Assembly (NCBI GenBank): GCA_027579435.1 | Contig: JANBPK010001043.1 | Location: 84,696 to 148,695 of the forward strand | Length of the DNA stretch: 64,000 nucleotides | Reading direction: 5' to 3' | From: Candolleomyces eurysporus | Lineage: Eukaryota; Basidiomycota; Agaricomycetes; Agaricales; Psathyrellaceae | Part shown: positions 11,848 through 22,876 of the stretch, piece by piece | Layout: every line of letters starts with the position of its first letter | Position numbering within the stretch: the first letter of the stretch is position 1 | The notes under the pieces: generated by a model | Seen by the model: the letters and a program-made list of their open reading frames with translations, nothing else | Told to the model about the DNA's origin: nothing | Database searches by the model: none | Program-made: the position numbers and the translations under genes

Positions 11848-14041
11848 ATGCTCAGACTCGCGACCCGACCCAGAGTTTGTCTCGGGGCTCAAACTCGTCC
11901 TGGTTGTGGTCCTGGCCCCAAGGACCTAAATGTCGAGCAACGGCTTCGCATGTCCTCCGAAACCCAGGGAGATGGCAAGCGTTCCAAATCCGTGCGTCAG
12001 ACGGCTTCGAACGTCTGGCTCGTCCTTTGCTTGAGCTATATAAGCTACTCTCTCTACCTTCAATTTTCTATTCGGAAAGACCAGAAACCAAAGCAACGTC
12101 CCGGCTTCCTCGACCGTCTGCAGGCCTCGTTCCTTTACGATCGCTGTGGCTTAGTGTCCCATCCACCAATTGCGGGGATCGCGCGGTACGAGGCTATACG
12201 GACACCCTCCCGGGAAGTTGCATATCTCGCCACGAGACAGGACAGCAATAAATTTCTTGCCACCGGCGTGCTCTGTGTCTCTCAGTGCAATCCTCTCGAT
12301 TTCAAGCCTTCCTCTGTGCTAGGGCATCTTCTGTCTGTTTTCTTCGAAAAGATAGCGGAAGTACACCCATCTCCAGACGCCGATCCAGTATGTCTCTTGC
12401 CAGGGTCCCTTGTAAAAGTGTCAACTTGTACTTATTATTTCACAAGGCCCGGGACGTAGTTCAAGCCCTCAAACATTCTTTTCTCAGCACCGACAGCACC
12501 TTGGTACACGAATACGGACGACGCTACAGAGATAAATTGGCCTCGTTGAACTTCCGGAAGCTCGGAAATGTTCGCCATATCCCGGCTCCGTATGGCACCA
12601 CTGGGGCTAGTGCAGTTGTCGGAATATATGACAGCGATGCACGGCGCTTCAGTGTAGCGCTTACTGGAGACTGTAGGGCAGTTCTCGGACGGCCTGTGCA
12701 AAATTCATCTGAACCCCCTGTTTCCATTCAAAATACCGCCGACGATTTCCTTGCTACCTNCCCCCCTTCCTCCTCGGAAACGCTCCGAGTATGGCGCTCT
12801 ATATCGCGCTATCACTCTAACAGCCGATCAAATTCCTTCTAATACCGATGAACAAGAGCGTCTCGAGGCGCTTCATCCGGGGAAGAAACTATTTTTCGAC
12901 GCGTTCAAGCGAAAGCTATTTTCGGCCGGCAGCCCTATTCAGACATACCTAGGGATACCTATGACACGAGCCTTCGGGTATGGCTGTCTGAAGTGGTCTT
13001 TGGAATTTCAACGGCACATACACGAGGAGTGCCTGGGCGACGCTCTACCCGACTTCTTCAGAGACGGATCCCTCCCCGGACCCTCGGACTCTCTATCGCC
13101 TTCCAACCCATCCCCTTCTCTCTCCCTCGAGTCAGATACCCAACCACTGAAAAAGGAACACGCCAAAGACGACCACTACACAGGTGAAGGCTGGACACTA
13201 GCCATCCCTGACTCGGACCTTTCACCCTTAATTCCCGCCTCTCCTCCTAATACAAGCCCTGCACCTTCGGCTGAAAACCCATATCTGACTGCGGAGCCCG
13301 AGGTCACCACTTTCTACGCCAAACCAGGTGACTTCATCGTCCTCGGCAGCAAAGACCTCTTCGAGTGCCTGAGTGACGAGGAGGTTGTCGGTCTTGTCGG
13401 TGTGTGGGTCGAGGAGCGGAGACGGTATCCGAAGTTACACCAGTACACCAGATACCCTACACCAAGCCAACCGGAAGCTTGGCATGGTAGCCCTGCTTCG
13501 GTTTCAGGAGAAGCGGATGGGTCACCCGCTGACCCTCATTTATTGGAGCTGAAGGCCCATGTTGATGAACTCGCCGGGAACTCAACGAAGTTCGCCCAAA
13601 TCCAAGAAGCAGCGCTTGAGATCGCTGTTGACGCTCGACGGGCTGATTTCTCCAAGCTCACCAGACTTTTTGTTGGTTTTGGGAGAAAGAAGTTCATTGA
13701 TGTACAGGAGTTGCCTGTTTCCACGGATGAAGACTGCACACTCCCTATATCCGTTGACCTAGAAGACGACGGGGATGCGAACCTCCTCAAACTCAGTCTC
13801 AAGAACTCTAGATTGAACGCTGCCAAGGAGCCTTACCCTCAATTCCCATATTCATGGCGGAGGNCAAAAAACCAATTTCATTTTTGACGAGGCCGACCTT
13901 TGCAGTGTATCTGCACATTTAACCCGGAACGCGTTCAACACGAAGGGACGGAATTTGACGAGCGCCCTGCTAACACATAAGTGGGGACCGATGACGAAGT
14001 ATAGGGACGATATCGCTATTCAGGTCATTTTCTTTGAGTAG
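11848..14041 (+). CDS. PP2C-fold protein, probable pseudophosphatase
   Basis: The fold is that of the PPM/PP2C Ser/Thr phosphatases, closest in layout to mitochondrial PTC5/PTC6-like proteins. A basic N-terminus starts at ATG 11848 and a hydrophobic segment near residue 55 (VWLVLCLSYISYSLYL) suggests a mitochondrial or membrane-anchored protein. Recognisable motifs are GTTGASAVVGIYD, LTGDCRAVLGR, MTRAFGYGCLKW and the C-terminal KYRDDIAIQVIFF before TAG at 14039-14041. The metal-binding Asp-Gly motif, normally VFDGH, is replaced by VLCVSQC. The later SDG/TDG motif reads GSKDLF, with Lys at the Asp position. Intron 12390-12450 is well supported. Two frame changes coincide with single 'n' bases at about 12760 and 13864, so I treat the gene as one intact frame. 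I infer a catalytically impaired protein. Confidence 0.8.
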
Positions 14042-15686
14042 ATTGACCATACTGTACGATCTGCTAAAATTCGCCTTTTGTGAGAAATAAAATTGATGTC
14101 GTGCATGCAGATGCATTGCGGCCGGGACGACGCTTGCCTTTTTCCCTTATAAAACGTCAAGGCCATAAAGACGAGGCCAAAGGGCTCGGGCTTTTTCACT
14201 TCTCAGATTCACACCCAAAATCCTCCTCCCGTCACTCGAGCAAGCCCGCTCTTGCGCAGGCAGTCCCACCAAAGAATCCACGAACTAAGCACTGGATGTG
14301 CGTTCCTGATGGTTTCCCAGACAGAACTTTACCTGGACCTCCAGCAACTAGGCGGGCCTAATCCAGGCAATGATGCATTAGGGGTGGAAGGAGGGATTGG
14401 GCAGCGGTGTCTGGTTGGAAGAACGTAGACGTCGACTGAATCAAGCTGAACCTCCCCCAGTGCTCTCATATCAGCTCGCTGAAAGGCAGGTCGGATGATG
14501 GGATCAACTTGAAGATTCTGAAGACGCCCGATTTCCGGTCGCCGACAATCAGGACGTCGTAGGACTTGAAGCTTGAAGCTTGAAGGTCATTCAAGGGAGG
14601 CGTCCCATTTCAAGACCAAGAACGAACGAACGAGCTAGTGGGAGGTCCCATAAGCTGGCTGGTGGTCGACAAAGCAGGATCGTGGGTTGGAAAGAGCTAT
14701 CTGTCCTGTCGCCAAACGATTTCTCCGGTGAACGCCCGCTTTCTCAGGACGAGCGGGAGCCCAAGCTAGCAACTCCCAGTCTGAGGGATGCCAAGTTGAG
14801 CTCACGGGAGGACGTAGACCGATTTCCGTACTCGCTTAGGAAACAGGATCCTTGTTTTGTCTTCGATGACAGAGACCTGGGTAGCGCGTCCATCCATCTT
14901 GTGAGGAACGCGCTGCGGACGGGAGGCCGGAGTTTGAATGGGAACATGCTGATGCACATGCTGGCGGAGGGCGTGTTGGATGATTTGAGATGAATCCTCC
15001 TTGACAATCCTCTTCGAGTAAGCATTTGATATTTACCGTGATTTCTTCGGGGTTCTTGCACCACCTCCATGTCTTCCAGGAATGCTTGGTTATCCTTCAG
15101 ATCCTTCCAATATTCTTGGTGAGGTCTCAAACTCCACAAGATGTGGCTTCTCGGCGCAACTCAGTCGTGCAGGTGTACCGAAAGTTTGGTTCGTTCGTGC
15201 ATTCTCTCAATGATCACTCATCAGCATTTAATCCCCAGCCAATCGTTTTTGTCAGGTTTGAGAGGGAGGAGATATCCCGAATCAAGGATCAGTCGTTGGC
15301 ATTGGCGTGCCCCATGGAACCCGCGGCAATAGTGATGCACTAAGCCTCATCCATACAGGATTCTGATGATAAGATACTCCTTGACTGAGGACGGGCGGCT
15401 CTCCTCGTCAAAGGAACATCGTCGGCTGGTCCTGACCTCGATACGGAAGTCGGGGACGAGAAATCTGCGCTACTTAGTACTTATCTTGTGCTCGCCACTC
15501 CGAGTTGGCCGCTACAATCTCACTCTACACACACACACACCCACACACCCCTTTCCAGGGAGAAGGCGCCCCTGCTGCAGTATTCTGATCGGACTTCAAT
15601 GTGGGTCGTCCTATAACAGTGAGCACACACTTGATTCGCTTAAATTCGAGCTCACACTACACCAGGGTTGTAAACAGTGCTGCAAG
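14042..15686. other. Intergenic stretch upstream of P450 cluster
   Basis: No gene is supported. There is a short direct repeat of the unit gaagctt near 14567-14583 and a CA microsatellite at about 15525-15550, shortly upstream of the first P450. Open frames at 14080-14361 and 14580-14993 have no motif. Confidence 0.5.
15525..15550 (+). repeat. CA dinucleotide microsatellite
   Basis: A short run of CA units with one imperfection lies about 140 bp before the first P450 start codon, probably in its promoter or leader. Confidence 0.85.
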
Positions 15687-18296
15687 ATGATTCTCGCCGT
15701 CATCCAGTCGGCAGTCATCTTCTTGGGAACGTGGTTTACATGGCGTTGGTTCAAACGCTTTGTTTTCGAGAGCCCTTTGGCCGTTGTCCCTGGACCTCCA
15801 CCCGAGTCTTGGTTAACAGGTGCGTATTGTTCGCGAGGAACTGAACGATGCCAATGTGGTATTGAATACGGCTATCCAGGGAGTTTGATCAAGTTGTTAG
15901 GGGGAGATGCAGAAGAGTACCACGAAAAGCTCGCTCGCGAATGTTAGTTCAATGAAGGCTGGCTTCACCCGGAGTTGCATCTCTCAACACATAAAATTCC
16001 TTCATCAGATGGCAGGGTCTTCAGGTTTACCGGCCTGTTTAAAGTGAGTGCTAAACCAAACCCCATGAAACCGGGCCCTGATCGACGACCCTTTACAGGA
16101 AAGCATGCTCTACGTTTACGATCCCAAGGCGCTTCACCACATTGTTGTAAAGGTAGGCTCCGACCAAACCTGATCAACTGAATCTTATGCTCTTGTTCGT
16201 CGTGAAGGACTCGAATGTCTACGAAGAAACTCCCGACTTCTTCGTGTAAGCACAACTGAATCGCTTTCACTCCAGTCACTCTGACAAATGTCCAGAATCA
16301 CGAAAAAGATCTTTGGAATGGGGTTGCTCAGTACGGAAGGTAATTCATTTGACCGAAACGCTCCCGACACGGCGCGCCTCACAGCTTTGCAGGGGAGCAT
16401 CACCGCAAGCAAAGGAAGCTTTTGAACCCGGTCTTTTCAATCGCGCACATGAGAGGAATGGGTCCGTCGTGTTTATGTTCTATTTCCCAAACCGCCGATC
16501 TAACTTTTCATCTAGTTCCAACCTTCTATGAGGTCGCAAAGAAGGTATATACCATCATACCCTGCGTCCTGTATCTTTTTCCGTGATGCTGATAGAGGTA
16601 TAGACTCGAAAAGCCTTCTTGCTGAAGGTCAACCAGGGCGAGAAAGAGGTGAGCACTAACACTTTTTCTAAAAATTTGTATCAGGCTCCATCTAACGGTC
16701 CACTGCGATTTGCGAATCAGATCGAAGTCGCTTCATGGATGACTCGAACAGCCTTGGAGCTCATCGGACAGAGCGGCTTTGGATACTCGTTTGACACCCT
16801 TGAAGAAGGCACTAAGGAACACCCTTTCGCCGCAAGCTTAAAGGGCCTGACGTATGTCACCGTCACTTTTTTCCTCATTCAAAGCCGTTTACTAACCGGA
16901 ATTCAAATATGTAATGTCCAGTGGCGCCACAAACGATGCCCCAGTTATGATTGCCCGCCTGCTAATCCTTCCTCACATCGATTTGATCTCTCCAAAGACT
17001 CAGCGGGCTATACTCGACTTCCTCCCATGGAAAGAAATGCACATTATCAGGGATATGGTGGATGTCATGACCAACACCTCATTGGAAATTTATGAAGCAA
17101 CGAAGCGAGAGGTGATGGAGAATGGTGGACTGGGAAGGAAAGATATTATGAGTGTTCTTGGTCAGTTTTTCGAAGTCGACAGACTTGTTTCCTCTCGTTT
17201 CTATTGGGCTTAGGGCTGATCGCAATCGGTCTCCGGGGCTATAGTTAAGGCCAACAACGCTGCCTCCGAGGGAGACAGAATTCCAGAGAGCGAGCTCGTG
17301 GCTCAGATCTCGTACGTTCGTTCCGTTCTATACGTCGATCATGTGGCGAAGCTCATCGCATTTCTGAGCAGAACAATCATTTTTGCGGCCATGGATACGA
17401 CTTCTAACGCGTTAGCACGAACCCTCCACCTTCTCAGCCAGCATCAAGATGTGCAAGAAAAACTTCGAACGGAGATACGTGACGCCTTCGAAAACCACGG
17501 TGAATTGGACTACGATACTTTGTCATCGTTGCCGTACCTCGACGCGGTTTGCAGGGAGTCACTCAGAGTGTAAGCTTCCCCGTGCCCCTCGAAAATCTGT
17601 TCTAACTCCCTTTGCTCAGCCACCCACCTCTTCCGTATTTAAGCAGGGTGTGAGTCGCGGCGTCGGCGCTTTGAGCGTATCTCTACTCAAGTCTTGCTAA
17701 TTTTATCTTTTTTTCTAGGGTAAACAGCGACATCACTATGCCGTTGGACAAACCCATCACCTCGACAGACGGAAAGCCACTGGACAGCATTTTCGTGCCT
17801 AAAGGTACCAGGATTCTACTGGGTCTCCTGAAATGTAACACCGATCCCGACATCTGGGGTCCCGATGCCCACGAATGGAAACCAGAGCGATGGATCTCTC
17901 CGCTTCCAGATCGAGTGCCAGAAGCCCGTGTTCCAGGGATTTACTCTCATCTGTGAGTGCCTCCAGCGCGACGTTATTTCTTTGCTGAAGACTGAGCTGT
18001 GACCGTAGGATGACCTTCTCTGGCGGAAATCGGGCTTGCATCGGTTTCAAGTTTTCTCAGCTCGAAATGAGTGCGTGTTACAATTCGGAGCTCCTATCCT
18101 CTCTGCTGAACGCAGGTACTTTGTTATTGCAGAGGTCGTCCTTTCGACTCTTATACAAACCTTCCGATTCGCCCCCAGCGATAGGAAGGTCATTTGGGAG
18201 TGGAACGCCGTAGTTCAGCCGTCCACCGAAGACGCGGAAATTATGCCAAACGGCAACAGAAAGCTTCAGCTTCCGCTCAAAGTGAGCTTGGTATAA
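15687..18296 (+). CDS. Cytochrome P450, copy 1
   Basis: A haem-thiolate monooxygenase, probably anchored in the ER by an N-terminal hydrophobic helix (MILAVIQSAVIFLGTWFTW). A proline hinge PGPPPESWLTG follows. The I-helix reads AAMDTTSNALARTL; the K-helix ExxR is CRESLRV; a PERW motif lies in HEWKPERW. The haem-binding loop is FSGGNRACIGF with the axial Cys, and the protein ends LPLKVSLV-TAA (18294-18296). About fourteen exons are separated by short introns, and every junction I traced stays open, so the copy looks functional. It is one of three tandem paralogues with the same intron positions. Substrate and exact CYP family cannot be assigned; agaric CYP5150/CYP5144-type families are candidates only. 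Confidence 0.92.
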
Positions 18297-18548
18297 TCAC
18301 GATCGCGTCGTCTTAAATCTATTTCATGAGTCTTTGCTGTGATTTTCGGCTGAATGCATATGATTGGTTGGCCTTTGCTGAAGGGTCTACTCACTCTCTC
18401 GTTACAAGTTTCGTCGACGAAGGTGCGTTATTGTGCCCCGCTACCGCACGGCCCATCATGCGAAGCGTCCCTCCAAAATTAACCTCAAACCGCACACGAC
18501 TATGTCAGAGTCGCCGGAAATGAGGTTGGTGTAAAGATGTGGGTCAGA

Positions 18549-18570
18549 TAGGCTATTTAAGAGAACGCGC
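18549..18570 (+). promoter_or_regulatory. Core promoter element shared with P450 copy 3
   Basis: The segment aggctatttaagagaacg, followed by cgc, lies about 50-70 bp before the ATG of P450 copy 2. Near-identical sequence with a shorter A/T core is found before copy 3 (about 22805-22823). The A/T core is TATA-like. Conservation between the two copies when other non-coding sequence has diverged suggests function or recent duplication. Confidence 0.5.
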
Positions 18571-18617
18571 GCCATCAGTTTCGATACTCCCCCATTCCGT
18601 ATGCGCAGTGCACCGAG

Positions 18618-21255
18618 ATGATTCTTGCTGCTGTTCAATTGACCCTTCTTGTTCTCGGAGCTCGGTTCGCATGGCGCTTATTCAATTGCTTTTGGTACAA
18701 GGACCGTTGGGCGGCCATCCCGGGTCCCACTCCTGAATCATGGCTAACTGGTAAGCGCCTCCGGGATACGAATGAATGTTAAGAGAGTACTGATTGCTCG
18801 TCTGTATCTAGGGAATATAATAAAACTCCTGGCCCAGGATGCGGCAGAGTACCACGACAGATTAGCTCGTGAATGTCAGCTCCAATGTACTGGCAGGCTG
18901 CCAACCTGGCCTGCACAATGCAGAGCACTTCTCATCGTTGATTCCGTTTTCTCTAGATGGCGGAGTTTTCAAGTTCACGGGCCTTTTCAAAGTGAGTTAT
19001 GCACTGAACCTCTCAAATCTCCAGTGATTCGTAAAGGCACTAACCAACCTCTTACAGGAAAAGATGCTCTATGTATACGATCCAAAGGCTCTGCATCAAA
19101 TTTTCGTCAAGGTAGAGTATACGTTCCGCTGCCCACGAGGGCACGTACGAGAGAATGATTTACGCCTTGTATTGTATGACTAGGACATCAATATCTACGA
19201 AGAACCGACCGATTACCTCGTGTGAGCATATTTTTTCATCCTATTCTTGCACCCCTCGGCTGAGCTACTCTGGTCTATTTATTCCCAAGCAGAATTGTGA
19301 GGAAGGTATTTGGGATGGGTTTACTCGGCACGCAAGGTAAGTCTTGACCATATTTGTCGCTCAATTCTATCGATATCCGAGTCTCTCTAGGAGAGCATCA
19401 CCGCAAACAAAGGAAGCTTCTGAACCCAGTCTTTTCAATTACCCATTTGAAAGGGATAGGTACGTCTGATGCCTTTCATCTTCTCTCTTCCTGCTGAGGC
19501 GGCAGTATAAAACACACAGTCCCGACCTTATATGAAGTCGCAAACAGAGTAAGATGCCTCGCTCTGCATTCGGTCGTACTTCATTGAATACTCATCAGAA
19601 GGCGTAGATGCGGAACTCCCTGTTGCTGCAGGTCAATCACAGTGCTGGCGAAAAAGAGGTGAGGATTGATCTGTCCCGACCTGTTCGAAGCCCACGACTG
19701 AAGTTACCTCAATACGTTTAGATTGAAGCTGCTTCATGGATGACCCGAACAGCGTTAGAATTGATTGGACAAAGTAATTTCGGATACTCGTTCGATTCTC
19801 TCAAAGAGGGCTCCGAGGAGCATCCTTTCGCCAGATGTTTGAAGGACTTGATGTATGTCGTTTCGTTCGCCTTGTCCAACTTATTGACTGAACATTTGAG
19901 ATATAAATAGCGGTGCCGCAAGCGATGCCCCAGTCATGATTGCTCGGCTACTACTCCTCCCCATCATCGACTTGGTTTCACCGAAGACTCAAAGGGCTAT
20001 CCTCGACTTCCTACCATGGAAGCAGCTGCATCGGATCAGAGATTTAGTAGACCTCATGCATAACACGTCTTTGGATATCTTTGAAGCGACAAAGCGTTCG
20101 GCAAGCGAGGGCGATGGATTGGGAAGGAAGGACATCATGAGTGTTCTCCGTACGTTCTGGAACTAACTTGCTCTCCGCTGCTTGAGCCTGATCGTGACTA
20201 TAGTCAATGCCAATAGTGCTGCATCAGAGGAGGACAAAATACCAGAGAGCGAGCTGGTGGCCCAGATATCGTAGGTTTTATTATTCAGCGGCTCTTCCTG
20301 CAAACCTGGGAACTCATTGTGGCGCTGTCATTTCTCGTAGGTCCCTCACGTTTGCAGCCATGGACACGACTTCGAATGGAATGGCACGAACTCTTTCCAT
20401 CCTCAGCCAGCACCCAGAGGCGCAAGNAAAAAATACGAGCTGAGCTGCGCGACGCCTTCAATGGCCAGGAAGAACTGGACTACGACACTCTATCTTCATT
20501 GCCATACCTGGACGCAGTTGTGAGAGAAACGCTGAGAGTGTAAGTAACGCGCACACGCTGGGCGGACGTTTTATCTGATTCTTATACTTCAGTTATCCTC
20601 CTGTTGCCTTTGTATCGAGGGAGTGAGTGAATTAACTTTGTCTGATGCTATTTAGTGACACCCTACTTTAGAGCGGCAAGCGACGCAATCCTACCATTCC
20701 AGAAACCCATAATGTCGACAGAGGGGGAGTTGCTGGACAGCATTTTCGTTCCCAAAGGTTCGAGGATTATGTGTTCCCTCTTGAAATGCAACACCAATCC
20801 AGACATTTGGGGTCCCGATGCGTATGAATGGAAACCTGAGCGATGGCTGGNCCCCCCTTCCGAACAGTGTATATGAAGCTCGCATCCCGGGGGTTTACTC
20901 CCATCTGTGAGTGCTTTAACCTATTCAGAGTACGCATAGCCGTCCTGAAATTACTATTCTCCCTTTTTCAATAGAATGACCTTCGCTGGCGGCAGTCGTG
21001 CTTGCATCGGATTCAAGGTCGCTCAGCTGGAAATGAGTACGTGATATATATAAGATTGCCTGAGCTAGAGACTGATAAATTTTGAAACCAGAGGTCGTCT
21101 TATCGGTTCTTCTTCAAACCTTCAGGCTCGCCCCCGGCGATAAGAAGATCATCTGGGAGTGGAATACCGTCGCACAGCCCCCCACAGAGGATGCCAAGAT
21201 CACGGCCAATGGTACGAGGGAACTTCAACTGCCGCTGAAATTCAGCCTGGTGTAG
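18618..21255 (+). CDS. Cytochrome P450, copy 2
   Basis: Paralogue of the upstream gene with the same exon plan. ATG at 18618 gives MILAAVQLTLLVLGARFAW, then the PGPTPESWLTG hinge. The I-helix is AAMDTTSNGMARTL, the K-helix VRETLRV, and the haem loop FAGGSRACIGF. Stop TAG is at 21253-21255. Two 'n' positions (about 20427 and 20851) fall in exons beside A and C runs and break the frame; reading through them restores QEKIRAELRDAF and the PERW-to-heme exon. I therefore call it intact, with moderate caution. Function as for copy 1; substrate unknown. Confidence 0.88.
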
Positions 21256-22876
21256 TCATGATCCCTTTGTTTCCTGAACCGAATCTCTTTGCCTCGGAAG
21301 TTACATGTCATCCTCGTATATGAACCTCTCTTTTTGAACATGATCTATTGCCTCAGGAATAGCGCTTCGAGGCAGAAAAGAGTGCCAACCTGGGAGATTA
21401 CTCCCCAAGGATTTCAGCACCGTCCCAAGAGCCCCAGAATGCGAAATCCTTCTCAAGCTAGGGGCCATCGACAATTCTAGCGGTTACTTCGTACTCTACT
21501 TCGAGGGCCAAGAAACGGCGCCCTTGGTGGGGTTTTGAGAAATTCGAGTTTGGAGGCGGAGAACGAGAGGACATGGCAATGATTATTTTTATTGATTTTA
21601 AATCACATCAAAACTTCTCCGATTTTATTATTTCCGTCGATCTTTCTCCTTGTCCTCGACGGTGTGCTCAACGAAGACGACGGCCAGGCGAATCGTAGTG
21701 CCCATCTCCTGTTCAAGTACTTATAGTTGCACTATCGTCCAGCACGCACACCATATGGTCTGAAAGTCCAGGAAATAATTTGCCGCCCCTCGTCGATGCG
21801 CTCAACAACCCTCCTCTTCCGAGCCCCCAAAAAACCCTGGTTCAAATACCCGTTGCATACCTTGCCCTTTAACCGTATCTGACTAGCAACTCTAGAAAGA
21901 CAAGGGAAGACTAAGACTAGGAGGTCGCGAAAATCGCGTCCGGTTAAGGAGAAGCTGGATCTCAAAATCATGGTGCTGGCAGGTTGAATGCACATTATGT
22001 GCGAGAGGCTCCTGGAACTTGCAGATGGGAGGAAAGGATTGAAAGGGGATGATGGTGTTGAGACTACCCATTTCATCCCAGTGGCCAACCTGCATCCTGG
22101 TCTTCCCGGCGCGTTCGATGATGCGCGTGGTATTGCAATTCTAAGANGGGGGGGATATCGCAAAGTGATGTGATGGTTCACCGTGTCTTGAAGGGGTGGA
22201 CTGAGGCGAGCCTGACGTACTAGTTCGCAGAGTCTCAATTGAAAACGGTGAACCCATCGGCTCGTTCGAAGAAACTGCACAAGGTAGAGCCCGAGATTAT
22301 GGTGGCAGCAGCGAAGGTTTTGGAAGAGGTTACCGATCAAGCCCGTGCAGGTGAGCGATTGTAAATCCTGGAGGTTTGATCTAACATTCAACTAGCATGG
22401 TATTGCAGAGGTAAGTNGGGGGATGTTCTGTGGTCAGGTACGTCCCGGTCTTTTATTGCCTTGCACAAGTCTTGACGTCCATCCTAAACCTCTAGATCTA
22501 GAGCAACGATTATCTGTATGTTATGCGCAAATAGCAAGTTGGATCGTAAACCTTGCAGACAGAAGAAATGCGACGGTGACCCAAGATCTGAAGGAACGGT
22601 GAAGTGATTTTTGCAGCACAGTTGGAAGGAGGCAAGGAGGCAAGTCGTTCCTACAAGTGGGTCGCTGCATCAGATCGAGCCCATCATGGCGAACGTCAAT
22701 TCATTTCATTTCAATCCAAACCATACTTGACTCCCTTCGACCGACCGCTATTGAATTGGCCTTTGAATTGACTGTCAGGTCGGAGGTAATGTGGAGCTCA
22801 TTACAGGCTATAAGAGAACGCGCATTGCACCTCGAAGAATCCTCATCCAGCTGGGGTTCGTATACGTGGCTGCGAG
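21256..22876. other. Intergenic stretch between P450 copies 2 and 3
   Basis: This 1.6 kb gap is much longer than the ~320 bp between copies 1 and 2. It contains two 'n' positions beside G runs (about 22147 and 22417). Open frames on both strands (for example 21988-22173 +, 21732-22391 -) look partly protein-like, and short segments around 22250-22440 could be exon remnants. I recognise no family, so this may be a decayed gene. Confidence 0.4.
22805..22823 (+). promoter_or_regulatory. Core promoter element shared with P450 copy 2
   Basis: The sequence aggctataagagaacgcgc lies about 55-70 bp before the ATG of copy 3 and matches the element before copy 2, including the ending agagaacgcgc. Confidence 0.5.
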
